Of a stretch of 33,128 nt of DNA, positions 7,745 through 15,116 are shown one piece after another; within the stretch, counting starts at the first letter, position 1; each line of letters starts with the position of its first letter. The notes beneath the pieces were generated by a model. The model made no database searches. It had not been told where the DNA came from and worked only from the letters and a program-made list of their open reading frames with translations. The position numbers were made by a program, and so were the translations under genes. This DNA comes from an uncultured Bacteroidales bacterium. GTDB lineage: Bacteria; Bacteroidota; Bacteroidia; Bacteroidales; UBA932. Where the stretch lies: the NCBI GenBank assembly GCA_945874155.1, contig CAMCFO010000030.1, positions 1 to 33,128 of the forward strand, read 5' to 3'.

Positions 7745-8776
7745 TCAGAGGTAGAATTCCCGCCGGTACTGATACTCGGTGCGGATTTTTTCGAAGTTTT
7801 CGGGATTCATCCTGAGAATGAAGTCGTCGGTGAATACGGGATAATTGTACTGGAATATTGCGGCAATTTCCCCTTGGCTCATACCCTCCACATTCAATTT
7901 GAGGGGCTGTTCGTCAGCATATTCTGAGCGAGGATAGAATTCATACAGCTGTACAATGCCCAGATGCCTCGCCACAGCCCTCACCGCCATTGCAGTGCCG
8001 TTCTGCTTGCCCTGATAGGAGTACCCTGCGATGTGCGGAGTTGCAATGTCCACCATATCAACAAGTTCCGCATCTATGTCCGGTTCGTTGTTCCAGGTGT
8101 CGATAACCACAGCCCCGAGTTTGGGTATATGTCGCTTGAGAGCCCCGTCATCCACCACCTCTCCCCTGGAAGCATTGATGAATATTGCCCCTGGCTGCAT
8201 CCTGTTGAAGAAATTGTCATTTGCCATCGCACGGGTAGTTTCATCCAGAGGGGTGTGCATAGTCACAATCTGGCAGTTGTCCAGCAGTTCTTCAAGAGTG
8301 CAGAAACCCTCCGGTCCTTCGGCTGCGGCCCTTGGCGGATCACACAAGAAGAGCCTGAACCCTAGTTTGCGTGCCATATCCGCCACCAGCGACCCCACGT
8401 GTCCGACTCCGATAATACCCATAGCGCTGTCTTTGAGCAACATAGCCTTACGCGCCGCCACTCCGAACAAGGCCGAAAACACATATTGCGCCACCCCGCC
8501 GGCATTGCAGCCCTGGGCGTTATGAACCTCTATTTTGTGCGCATTGCAATAGTCGAAATCGATATGGTCCATTCCTATGGTTGCAGTTGCGATTATCTTG
8601 ACGGGAGTGCCTTCCAGGAGTCTGGCATCACAACGGGTGCGGGTGCGTATGATCAATGCGTCTGCATCCACCAAATCGGCCCTTGTGATTTCTTTTCCGG
8701 CCACATAGACCACTTCACAATATGGTTCGAACACACCCTCCAGAAAAGGAATGTTCTTGTCTGCAACTATCTTCAT
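7745..8776 (-). CDS. pdxB: Erythronate-4-phosphate dehydrogenase
   Basis: Oxidises 4-phosphoerythronate in the DXP-dependent pathway of pyridoxal 5'-phosphate synthesis (cytosol, NAD-dependent). The 343 residues match the D-2-hydroxyacid dehydrogenase fold. The N-terminus MKIVADKNIPFLEGVF and the segments ATATIGMDHID and QGCNAGGVAQYVFSAL are characteristic of PdxB. The nucleotide-binding loop is GVGHVG (123-128). Likely catalytic residues are Arg204 (NASRGE), Glu231 (WNNEP) and His248 (TPHIAG). Length is close to other Bacteroidota PdxB proteins and shorter than the E. coli enzyme. Its ATG overlaps the TGA of the preceding DUF721 gene (ATGA), so translation is probably coupled. It is the last gene of a recF-DUF721-pdxB operon. 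Confidence 0.95.
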   Translation of the reverse strand: MKIVADKNIPFLEGVFEPYCEVVYVAGKEITRADLVDADALIIRTRTRCDARLLEGTPVKIIATATIGMDHIDFDYCNAHKIEVHNAQGCNAGGVAQYVFSALFGVAARKAMLLKDSAMGIIGVGHVGSLVADMARKLGFRLFLCDPPRAAAEGPEGFCTLEELLDNCQIVTMHTPLDETTRAMANDNFFNRMQPGAIFINASRGEVVDDGALKRHIPKLGAVVIDTWNNEPDIDAELVDMVDIATPHIAGYSYQGKQNGTAMAVRAVARHLGIVQLYEFYPRSEYADEQPLKLNVEGMSQGEIAAIFQYNYPVFTDDFILRMNPENFEKIRTEYQYRREFYL

Positions 8777-9177
8777 CTGAGCACAATGTTTTTAACGAAA
8801 ACCCCATCCACCGGCTTCATCCAGAACTGTCTGTCGGCGGCAAGGGCCAGATTCATTTCCTTTTTTATAATGTCCAACTGGAAATACAATTGATTGCGAA
8901 CCACCGAGGATGAAAGGGAGACATAGAGCGTTCCTGCCACATAACTCTTTGAAAGAGTGTATTTTGCAGCTTTAGAGCAATGGTCCCAGACCTGGAAGAT
9001 GCGGTTCTCGTTCCACTGCCCCATAAGCCCGGAGTCCCTGAGATAGAACTCCAGCATCGAATCAATCTGCACCGCTTCCCTCCTGCGCAGAGGATCGCCC
9101 ATTGTCTGTTCCCTTTTGCGCAGCATCTCACGGGTGAAATCCTCCCCATAAGGCAGCCATCCGTCGAACTTTGCCAT
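8773..9177 (-). CDS. DUF721 (DciA-like) domain protein
   Basis: A 134-residue protein with the DUF721 pattern: an N-terminal helix, W-x-x-x-C/V-G-like segment (FQVWDHCSKAAKYT), then YVAGTLYVSLSSSVVRNQLYFQ and a C-terminal helix and strand (VDGVFVKNIVLR). DUF721 includes DciA, the helicase-loading factor of bacteria lacking DnaC. Whether this short Bacteroidota form loads helicase is inference. The chosen start is the ATG at 9177, which shares one base with the recF stop (TGATG); an upstream ATG at 9207 would add ten residues overlapping recF and is less likely. Downstream it overlaps pdxB by four bases. Its position directly after recF supports a role in DNA replication or repair. Confidence 0.8.
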   Translation of the reverse strand: MAKFDGWLPYGEDFTREMLRKREQTMGDPLRRREAVQIDSMLEFYLRDSGLMGQWNENRIFQVWDHCSKAAKYTLSKSYVAGTLYVSLSSSVVRNQLYFQLDIIKKEMNLALAADRQFWMKPVDGVFVKNIVLR

Positions 9178-10283
9178 CAGCGCATATCCTCCGTCCTTGA
9201 GAAGCAACCGTTCTGGGTTTCGAAGAAAAAACGGTCTCCAGTCACTCCGGAAGGCAGTTTCTCCATCCTGACCTTGTTGCTGTCGGTTATGAAAATCTGT
9301 CCGAAATCGTCTCCCGACACCAGTTTCAAAAGATTGCTGGTACGGTTGAAATCCAGCTTGTCAAAAACGTCGTCCAAAAGCAGCAGCGGCGGGAAACCGA
9401 AGGAAGTCCGCATCAGCTCGAACTGGGCCATTTTGAGCGACAGAAGGAAGGTTTTCTGCTGTCCCTGCGAACCGCAACGCCGTATGGGATAATCGTCCAT
9501 ACTGAACAGGAAATCGTCTCTCTGCACACCCACAGTGGTATATTTCATAATCCGGTCCCTTTCGATGCTCTTTTGAAGCAGTGTCTCCAGGTCAGTCCCG
9601 TCCAGGTCCGAACGGTAACGCACAGACACGGATTCACGGCCGTTGCTCAGGCGGTGGTAACAGTCATTCACTGCTGCAGCCAGAGGCTCGCAGAAATCAC
9701 GTCTGCGTTCATATATACCTTCAGCGAGAGTGGACATTTTTGCATCAATCACGGCAAGCAGTGACATATCCCCCACCCCGTCTCGCAACAAGGCATTTCT
9801 CTGGGCCAGCAGACGGTTGTACTGCTGAAGACGGAACATATATTCCTGATCCATCTGGGAAATCACGGAATTTATGAAACGGCGCCTCTCCTCGGGACTG
9901 TCGCTCACAAGGGAAATATCCGAAGGTGAGACAAAAACCGCAGGAAGACGCCCTATATGTTCCGCAATCCTGCAATTCTTGCCGTCACAGCGCAATTTTT
10001 TCTCCTCTCCCTTTTTCACACCCACGGAGAAGCGGCTTTCCAGACCCGACTGCATCAGATATGTGCCGGAAATGGTGAAAGCATCGGTACCGTGCCTGAA
10101 ATTGAAGGAGTCGGATATGCCCAGGGCGGACTTTGTCATAGACATATAATATATCGCATCCAGAAGATTGGTCTTCCCGGAACCGTTGTCACCCCAGATG
10201 CAATTAATCTTGGGCGAGAATTCCAGTTCCTGAAAAACTATGTTTCTGAAATCGGCTATGACTGTCTTGAGCAATGTCGGCAT
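9177..10283 (-). CDS. recF: DNA replication and repair protein RecF
   Basis: SMC-like ATPase that with RecO and RecR helps load RecA at gaps. The 368 residues from ATG 10283 open MPTLLKTVIADFRN, the usual RecF beginning. Walker A is GDNGSGKT (31-38), the ABC signature is CGSQGQQKT, and Walker B is LLLLDDVFDKLD near the C-terminus. An in-frame ATG at 10349 would add 22 residues without family similarity and would lie upstream of the promoter box at 10308-10315, so the internal start is preferred. First gene of the operon with DUF721 and pdxB, divergent from the TPR gene. Confidence 0.95.
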   Translation of the reverse strand: MPTLLKTVIADFRNIVFQELEFSPKINCIWGDNGSGKTNLLDAIYYMSMTKSALGISDSFNFRHGTDAFTISGTYLMQSGLESRFSVGVKKGEEKKLRCDGKNCRIAEHIGRLPAVFVSPSDISLVSDSPEERRRFINSVISQMDQEYMFRLQQYNRLLAQRNALLRDGVGDMSLLAVIDAKMSTLAEGIYERRRDFCEPLAAAVNDCYHRLSNGRESVSVRYRSDLDGTDLETLLQKSIERDRIMKYTTVGVQRDDFLFSMDDYPIRRCGSQGQQKTFLLSLKMAQFELMRTSFGFPPLLLLDDVFDKLDFNRTSNLLKLVSGDDFGQIFITDSNKVRMEKLPSGVTGDRFFFETQNGCFSRTEDMR

Positions 10284-10307
10284 CGTTCCACTTTTTTGAT
10301 TCGAGCG

Positions 10308-10342
10308 CAAATATACCATTATTCTTTGGGAGTTTGGACAAA
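10308..10342 (-). promoter_or_regulatory. Probable promoter of the recF operon
   Basis: On the minus strand a -7 box TATATTTG (10315 to 10308) fits the Bacteroidota consensus TAnnTTTG. A TTTG (10342 to 10339) lies upstream with a 23-base gap, slightly long for the usual 19-21. It is 24 bases before the recF ATG. Confidence 0.5.
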
Positions 10343-10447
10343 ATTTCATAATTTTGCGCGTTTTTATTCGCAGTGCAAAAACGTCGCTCCGATTTGCGCG
10401 AAAATGGCCTGCGAGCAGATGAATCGGAAATTAAAAATTTATAAGAT

Positions 10448-11119
10448 ATGGCTAAGACTAACAAAAAAGCTGAAAATGCGGAGGCTGTCGTAGAGGCGGT
10501 TTCCAAGACAGATCAATTCTTCGAGAAGAACAGAAACATTCTCATCGGCATCGCTGTGGCCATCCTCGTGATTGCAGCCGGCAGCTACTGCTTCTATAAA
10601 TTCTATTGGCAGTCTGCAGTAGAAGAAGCCAAGAATCAGATGGTTGCTGCTGAAAGAAGCTTCAATCAGGGCGATTGGGAGACTGCGCTCAACGGCGACG
10701 GTGACAATCTGGGCTTCTCTCAGATTATCGAAGATTACGGCACAAAGGGTGGCGATGCAGTTTATTTCTATGCAGGAGTATGCGCATTGAAACTCAAGAA
10801 CTATGAGGATGCAGTGACCTATCTGGACTCATACAAGGGTGGAGACGATTTCCTCGGACCGCGTGCGCTCGCCTGCAAGGGTGATGCTTATGTTGCACTT
10901 GAGGACTATGCAAAGGCTCTTTCCTGCTATGAGGAGGCAGCCCAGTCTTCAGACAATGTATTCGCAGCAGGCTACCTTATGAAGGCCGCTTCAGTTTGCG
11001 AAGAACTCGGAGAGAATGAGAAGGCACTGTCCATCTACAAGAAGGTTAAGGACATCTATCCGAATTCCATAGAGGGAAGGGAAATAGACAAGTACATCAG
11101 CAGAATTGAAAGTAAATAG
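10448..11119 (+). CDS. Membrane-anchored tetratricopeptide-repeat protein
   Basis: A 223-residue protein. A short lysine-rich N-terminus is followed by one transmembrane helix (about 31-51, ILIGIAVAILVIAAG), with the rest probably periplasmic. From about residue 100 there are helical pairs of TPR type: DAVYFYAGVCALKLKNYEDAVTYLDSYKG, RALACKGDAYVALEDYAKALSCYEEA and AAGYLMKAASVCEELGENEKALSIYKKV. The layout resembles the YfgM/Bacteroidota TPR family placed beside recF. YfgM assists protein traffic at the Sec translocon; a similar role here is inference. The leader is AAAAATTTATAAGAT. The yebC-type gene follows after 2 bases, so the two form an operon. Confidence 0.85.
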   Translation: MAKTNKKAENAEAVVEAVSKTDQFFEKNRNILIGIAVAILVIAAGSYCFYKFYWQSAVEEAKNQMVAAERSFNQGDWETALNGDGDNLGFSQIIEDYGTKGGDAVYFYAGVCALKLKNYEDAVTYLDSYKGGDDFLGPRALACKGDAYVALEDYAKALSCYEEAAQSSDNVFAAGYLMKAASVCEELGENEKALSIYKKVKDIYPNSIEGREIDKYISRIESK

Positions 11120-11121
11120 CA

Positions 11122-11874
11122 ATGGGAAGAGCATTTGAGTTCCGCAAGGAAAGAAAATTCAAGAGATGGGGCCATATGGCCAAGACCTTTACCAAAATCG
11201 GTAAGGAAATCACAATAGCAGTAAAACAGGGCGGTCCGGACGTTACCGGCAACCCGAGGCTGAGGGCACTCATTTCCACCGCAAGGTCGGAGAATATGCC
11301 TAAGGAGAATATTGAAAGGGCAATCAAGAGGGCTTCAGAGAAGGACCAGGCAGACTACAAGGAGGTAATTCTCGAAGGACGTGCAGCCCACGGCATAGCA
11401 GTGCTTGTGGAGGCAGCCACAGACAACAACAACAGGACAGTGGCAAATGTGCGTTCATATTTCACGAAGTTCGGCGGTTCCCTCGGCACCTCAGGCAGTG
11501 TGGAATACCTTTTCGACCACAAGTCTATGTTCCGCATCAAGGGCAACGATTCCATTGACCTTGAAGAACTTGAGCTTGAGCTCATAGACCTCGGAGTGGA
11601 TGAGGTATTCGAGGAGGAAAACGAGGACGAGCAGAAGGAAATCGTAATCTACGGCGAGTTCACATCCTTCAATGCAATTCAGAAGTATATTGAGGATCAC
11701 GGCTATGAGCTGATTTCTGCCGAGTTCACCCGCATTCCTAACTGTGAGCTTGTGGAGGTTAGTCCTGAGGCTCGTGTTGAGATCAACAAGCTTATTGAGA
11801 GGATTGAGGAGGATGATGATGTGCAGAATGTGTATCACACAATGAAACCAGAAGAGGGGGAGGATGCCGAATAA
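11122..11874 (+). CDS. yebC: YebC/TACO1-family translation or transcription factor
   Basis: A 250-residue protein with the family's hallmark N-terminal segments MGRAFEFRKERKFKRWGHMAKTF (as FEFRKERKFKRWG), TKIGKEITIAVKQGGPD, NPRLRALISTARSENMPKENIERAIKRAS, and the middle motif YKEVILEGRAAHGIAVLVEAATDN. Later DNNNRTVANVRSYFTKFGG and GSVEYLFDHK are also typical. YebC proteins were long described as transcription regulators. Later work on TACO1/YebC homologues ties them to ribosomes stalling at proline runs; either activity would be cytosolic. The start is 2 bases after the TPR gene stop. The C-terminus is acidic (EEGEDAE), common in this family. Transcription probably ends at the strong hairpin in the repeats downstream. 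Confidence 0.93.
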   Translation: MGRAFEFRKERKFKRWGHMAKTFTKIGKEITIAVKQGGPDVTGNPRLRALISTARSENMPKENIERAIKRASEKDQADYKEVILEGRAAHGIAVLVEAATDNNNRTVANVRSYFTKFGGSLGTSGSVEYLFDHKSMFRIKGNDSIDLEELELELIDLGVDEVFEEENEDEQKEIVIYGEFTSFNAIQKYIEDHGYELISAEFTRIPNCELVEVSPEARVEINKLIERIEEDDDVQNVYHTMKPEEGEDAE

Positions 11875-11883
11875 ATTGAGCGA

Positions 11884-11985
11884 TTGCTGCGTTACGCTCC
11901 TTGGCAAAATCCTCACAACCAACAGGTTGCTGCGGTTTTGACTGCGTCGCAAGCCTTGCACTCACTCAATTTCTTCAGCATCCCA
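11884..11985. repeat. 102-base intergenic repeat, copy 1
   Basis: It begins TTGCTGCGTTACGCTCCTTG and ends GCATCCCA. It aligns without gaps to copy 2 at 12038-12139 with about 14 mismatches. It carries a weaker version of the inner hairpin (CAACC ... GGTTG). The gap after yebC (11875-12169) contains no gene, only these repeats and a third 17-base exact piece at 12006-12022 matching 11880-11896. Confidence 0.85.
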
Positions 11986-12037
11986 AACAAGACGAAATAT
12001 CTGACGCGATTGCTGCGTTACGATTTTTATGGAGCTT

Positions 12038-12139
12038 TTGCTGCGTTACGCTCCTTGACAAAAACCGCACAACCGAAAGGTTGCTGCGGTTTTGTTTTTG
12101 TCGCAGGCCTTGCACTCGCTCGATTTCTTATGCATCCCA
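12038..12139. repeat. 102-base intergenic repeat, copy 2
   Basis: Second copy, 154 bases downstream of the first and in the same orientation. Differences from copy 1 restore full pairing in the hairpin and add a T-run after it, so this copy looks like the functional one as a terminator. Confidence 0.85.
12059..12100. terminator. Bidirectional terminator within repeat copy 2
   Basis: AAAACCGC (12061-12068) pairs with GCGGTTTT (12086-12093), and CAACC pairs with GGTTG around a GAAA tetraloop; a small A/CT internal loop separates them. GTTTTTG follows on the plus strand, and the minus strand also leaves a T-rich run. It serves the convergent yebC and fic genes. Confidence 0.8.
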
Positions 12140-12169
12140 CTATGGAGGTGATGGCAGAAACCATAGGGG

Positions 12170-13297
12170 CTACTCGTCCCTCGGACCTGGCACTATAATT
12201 CTATCCGCTGATATGGAAATACCATACGACACATCTCTTACCCTTCCTGGCTGAGGGACAAGAATGCCTTTCTCAACGAGGTCTTTCACATCTCTGGCAG
12301 CAGTATCATCAGATACTTTAACCTGCTTGGCCCAATTCTTAACATTCAGCTTGCCACTGTACCCATCGAGATAGATGTTAAGGGCTGACTTCTGACGGTC
12401 AGATACAACCACCTGTGAATGGGTCTGCCAGAAGATGGACTTGTCAAGAATTGACGAAAGCATCTCCCCTGCACTATCGATTGCCCTGGACATACAATCC
12501 AGATACCAGTCTATCCAAAGCGTAATGTCGCATCCTCCCTTCTGGCAGCGCTCCAGAATATCGTTATACTTGCGCTTATCCTTGTTGATTTGCCTTGAAA
12601 TACTGAAAAAACGGAGTGTGGAGTCATCAGCCTGGCTCAAAGCCATGTCGGCAATAGCTCGGCTGATTCGGCCGTTGCCATCATCAAACGGGTGAATACT
12701 TACAAACCAGAAGTGCGCCACAGCGGATTTGACATAGTCTTTGGGTGTCGAATCAGCATTGAACCAATCAAGGAATTGTGCCATCTCTGACGCTACCGCA
12801 TCCGCAGCTGGAGCCCGGTAATGTACCTTCTCCCTGTCCAAAGTCCCGGACACGACCTCCATAGGATCGATTCTGTACTTGCCAACATTTATGACCTCCA
12901 TCCCGCTGCGCCCTGTAGGGAAAAGGCAGTTATGCCATCCGAATAGTCTGTCATCAGTAAGAGGCTGGTCGTATTTACGTGTAGCATCCATCATCATCTC
13001 GACTACTCCCTCGATATAATGAGAAGGCTCTACATCACCAACGATGTGCACCCCCATTCTTCTCGCCACTGAAGAACGTACCTGATCAGAATTCAAGACA
13101 ACACCTTCAATTTCAGATGAAGCAAGGATATCATTAGTCAACGTCTCAACAGCAGCACTCATCTGAGCATCAAATCCAATGGTGGAAAGCCTGCCTGCCA
13201 AAAAGCCGGCAGCCTTGTTTACATTGGCCAATTTTGTGCTTATGACATCCTTATCCCACGAGAAATGTGGCCAGTCTTCCGTTTGATGAATATACAT
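12170..13297 (-). CDS. Fic-domain protein with DUF4172-like N-terminus and C-terminal winged helix
   Basis: A 375-residue protein. Fic enzymes usually transfer AMP from ATP to a target hydroxyl. The motif HPFDDGNGR (202-210) is complete, including the catalytic His202 and the Mg- and phosphate-binding residues. An N-terminal inhibitory helix motif S-x-x-x-E-G (Ser60 to Gly65 in ASSEIEG) places it in class II, self-inhibited Fic proteins. Residues 1-90 (WPHFSWD, then LANVNKAAG) resemble DUF4172/Fic_N. Residues about 320-360 (LNVKNWAKQVKVSDDTAARDVKDLVEKGILV) are a winged helix-turn-helix, suggesting DNA binding. ATG 13297 is chosen because the longer frame to 13372 would begin upstream of the promoter at 13317-13350. 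Twin palindromes overlap that promoter, so autoregulation is likely but inferred. Target unknown; no separate antitoxin is visible. Confidence 0.9.
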   Translation of the reverse strand: MYIHQTEDWPHFSWDKDVISTKLANVNKAAGFLAGRLSTIGFDAQMSAAVETLTNDILASSEIEGVVLNSDQVRSSVARRMGVHIVGDVEPSHYIEGVVEMMMDATRKYDQPLTDDRLFGWHNCLFPTGRSGMEVINVGKYRIDPMEVVSGTLDREKVHYRAPAADAVASEMAQFLDWFNADSTPKDYVKSAVAHFWFVSIHPFDDGNGRISRAIADMALSQADDSTLRFFSISRQINKDKRKYNDILERCQKGGCDITLWIDWYLDCMSRAIDSAGEMLSSILDKSIFWQTHSQVVVSDRQKSALNIYLDGYSGKLNVKNWAKQVKVSDDTAARDVKDLVEKGILVPQPGRVRDVSYGISISADRIIVPGPRDE

Positions 13298-13316
13298 GAT
13301 CAATCCGTTTAGACTG

Positions 13317-13350
13317 CAAATATAATAAAATGCGGCTAATAAACCGCAAA
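13317..13350 (-). promoter_or_regulatory. Promoter of the fic gene
   Basis: On the minus strand TATATTTG (13324 to 13317) fits TAnnTTTG, followed by CAG as in other promoters here. TTTG (13350 to 13347) is 22 bases upstream. The box lies 20 bases before the ATG at 13297. Confidence 0.6.
13331..13348. promoter_or_regulatory. Operator-like palindrome 1 at the fic promoter
   Basis: TGCGG-CTAATAAA-CCGCA, an 18-base palindrome lying between the -33 and -7 boxes, so a bound protein would block the polymerase. Its sequence nearly repeats at 13354-13371. Confidence 0.7.
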
Positions 13351-13353
13351 AAA

Positions 13354-13371
13354 TGCGGACTATTAACCGCA
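13354..13371. promoter_or_regulatory. Operator-like palindrome 2 at the fic promoter
   Basis: TGCGG-ACTATTAA-CCGCA, same half-sites and spacing as palindrome 1, centre to centre 23 bases (about two helical turns), just upstream of the -33 box. Confidence 0.7.
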
Positions 13372-13382
13372 AACTTCATCTT

Positions 13383-13420
13383 CCCCACCCGTGAGATCTT
13401 CTTATCTCTGCACCGTGGGG
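13383..13420. other. Imperfect hairpin upstream of fic
   Basis: CCCCAC (13383-13388) pairs with GTGGGG (13415-13420), and inside it GAGAT pairs with ATCTC around CTTCTT. No T-run on either side. It may be a 3' structure of the glycosidase transcript or a further regulatory element. Confidence 0.4.
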
Positions 13421-13486
13421 TATTACTGCATCGAAAGACAAGCACAAACCGGATAATGGTCCGAATTTTTCTTCCAAGAAATCCAA

Positions 13487-13533
13487 TATAATCCGCCAAA
13501 TCAATGAAAAATATCACGATTTGGCGGATTATA
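13487..13533. repeat. Perfect 16-base inverted repeat
   Basis: TATAATCCGCCAAATC (13487-13502) and its exact reverse complement (13518-13533) flank a 15-base AT-rich centre, 22 bases past the glycosidase stop. No T-run follows, so it does not look like a terminator; a regulator binding site or the scar of a lost promoter or element is more likely. Confidence 0.75.
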
Positions 13534-13555
13534 GCTCAAAATTGCATTCACAGGT

Positions 13556-15040
13556 TCAAAACTCAAAAGTATTGTCACCCGGATGTATCCTGTGCTTCCT
13601 GCCGTTTACTGAAAGTGTATAGGCCCGGTTGGATTTCACGCTCACAGTTCCATTTTCATAAACTATATCTGTAATCACTTCCCCGAAACGCAAATTGCGG
13701 ATTCCGTGACGGCAGTCGTAATGCATATTCCATTTAATCTCATTCTTCTGTGCATCCACTTCATAAAAGCCAAGGACATTCTCTATGAACAGCGATATCG
13801 GCCCAAGGGCAGACCAACCGCAAAAGTCAGGACGAACCCTCTGTCCGTGATTGCTGCTCGGTGCAGGTGCAACTGGAGAATAGCACTCCCAGATGGTGTG
13901 CGGCTCATATTCCCTGTATGTTTCCAGCATATAGCTCAACACCGACTCGGCAGTGGAGGATGCCTCTTCGAGCAAATCGTAACTCTGCAAAGACTTGATT
14001 GCCATATAGGCAGTCGGAAGCCACATCGCACCCTTCCAGTAATTGCCGTCACGGCTGTCAAAGTCACTATCGTCACGGGACACAGTCACCCAGGGGACCT
14101 TTCCTCCCAGTTTGTTGTCCTGCAAGGCGAAATCCGCCATCATCCTCACCTGCTGCCTTGTCGGGACACCCGCCAGCACAGGCCAGAAAGAGGCCGGAGT
14201 CAGAATCTTGGTCAGAGAACCGTCCGCCATCAGGATGTCATAATAACAATTATCTTCCTTGTCCCAATATAACTTGTTGATTTTCTTCTTCAAAGTCTCA
14301 TATATGCCCCGGAACTTGCGCTCTGTTTCCCTATCCCCAACTTCTTTTGCAAGTCTGGAAATATAGAGGGCCGACAAGGCTTGCTGGGATATGGCATCCA
14401 CCCACAGGATTTCACCCTTGCGAGTACGAGGGGTATTGTCCATTCCACTTGAAATTCCATTCCAGAGGTAACCGTCACCGACATATTTCAATGCCATAGG
14501 ATGATGCTCGAAACTGAACTTCATTTCCGGGTTCAATTCATTGAACAAGTCGAAATATCGCTGCAGAAACCTTTTGTCCAGAAGGAGTTCCCTCAGATGA
14601 GCTTTGTCATTCGTGAATTTGTAGTACTCCGACTCCACCCAGGCAAAGAAGGGAGGATTGTCCGGATGTTGGATTCTCAAGGATGAACTCCCCTCCTCCA
14701 GCATCGTGTAATAGAAATTGTCCAAAGTCTCAATGCCCGGATAAAGGTCCGGAGCATATTTGCAGAAGAGGACCATAAACTCCGAGTCCCAAATCCAAAT
14801 CGTGTCATCCCAAAGACCTTCGTCCATATACAGGGGCTGCACAAGGCCATCCTGATATTTGACGTGTTCGTATGCAAGTTCCCAGGCCTTCCAATACAGA
14901 TCCACATAACCGGGTTCGGCTTCAAACACAGGCGCTGGAATCATTGTGGTATCATAGGGCTGCCGACCCTCCGAAGAGGGTCTGGCAACCATTAATGATG
15001 TCTGCAAAGCAGCAAGCAAGAATAGCACTGGTTTCGTCAT
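13556..15040 (-). CDS. Exported GH63/MGH1-like glycoside hydrolase (trehalase-like alpha/alpha barrel)
   Basis: A 494-residue enzyme with a signal peptide (MTKPVLFLLAALQTSLMVA). The sequence shows the (alpha/alpha)6 pattern of clan GH-G (GH37 and GH63, including MGH1-like domains): LWDDTIWIWDSEFM near 77-89, NGISSGMDNTPRTRKG with Asp201 as the likely general acid, WVDAISQQALSALYISRLA, YWKGAMWLPTAYMAIKSL and HTIWECYSPVAPAPSSN with Glu385 as the likely base. The substrate cannot be read; alpha-glucosides or alpha-mannosides are known for relatives. The C-terminal 60 residues form a small beta domain. It is the only carbohydrate-active gene here, without SusC/SusD partners, so it is not part of a complete utilisation locus. 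The ATPase gene upstream ends 76 bases before it. Confidence 0.85.
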   Translation of the reverse strand: MTKPVLFLLAALQTSLMVARPSSEGRQPYDTTMIPAPVFEAEPGYVDLYWKAWELAYEHVKYQDGLVQPLYMDEGLWDDTIWIWDSEFMVLFCKYAPDLYPGIETLDNFYYTMLEEGSSSLRIQHPDNPPFFAWVESEYYKFTNDKAHLRELLLDKRFLQRYFDLFNELNPEMKFSFEHHPMALKYVGDGYLWNGISSGMDNTPRTRKGEILWVDAISQQALSALYISRLAKEVGDRETERKFRGIYETLKKKINKLYWDKEDNCYYDILMADGSLTKILTPASFWPVLAGVPTRQQVRMMADFALQDNKLGGKVPWVTVSRDDSDFDSRDGNYWKGAMWLPTAYMAIKSLQSYDLLEEASSTAESVLSYMLETYREYEPHTIWECYSPVAPAPSSNHGQRVRPDFCGWSALGPISLFIENVLGFYEVDAQKNEIKWNMHYDCRHGIRNLRFGEVITDIVYENGTVSVKSNRAYTLSVNGRKHRIHPGDNTFEF

Positions 15041-15116
15041 AACTCAAATTTCGCAAGTGAAAAATAATTGAAATAAAAAAAGGCTAAGGTGTTTGATAAT
15101 TCATTGATTAATTGAT

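Noticed and set aside
10284..10349. Longer recF start at 10349
   Set aside because: The added 22 residues have no RecF similarity and overlap the likely promoter box at 10308-10315.
13298..13372. Longer fic start at 13372
   Set aside because: The added 25 residues would be encoded across the palindromes and promoter; ATG 13297 fits the domain start.
13251..13517. 88-residue minus-strand frame between the glycosidase and fic genes
   Set aside because: It runs through the palindromes, the fic promoter and the start of fic, with no recognisable protein features.
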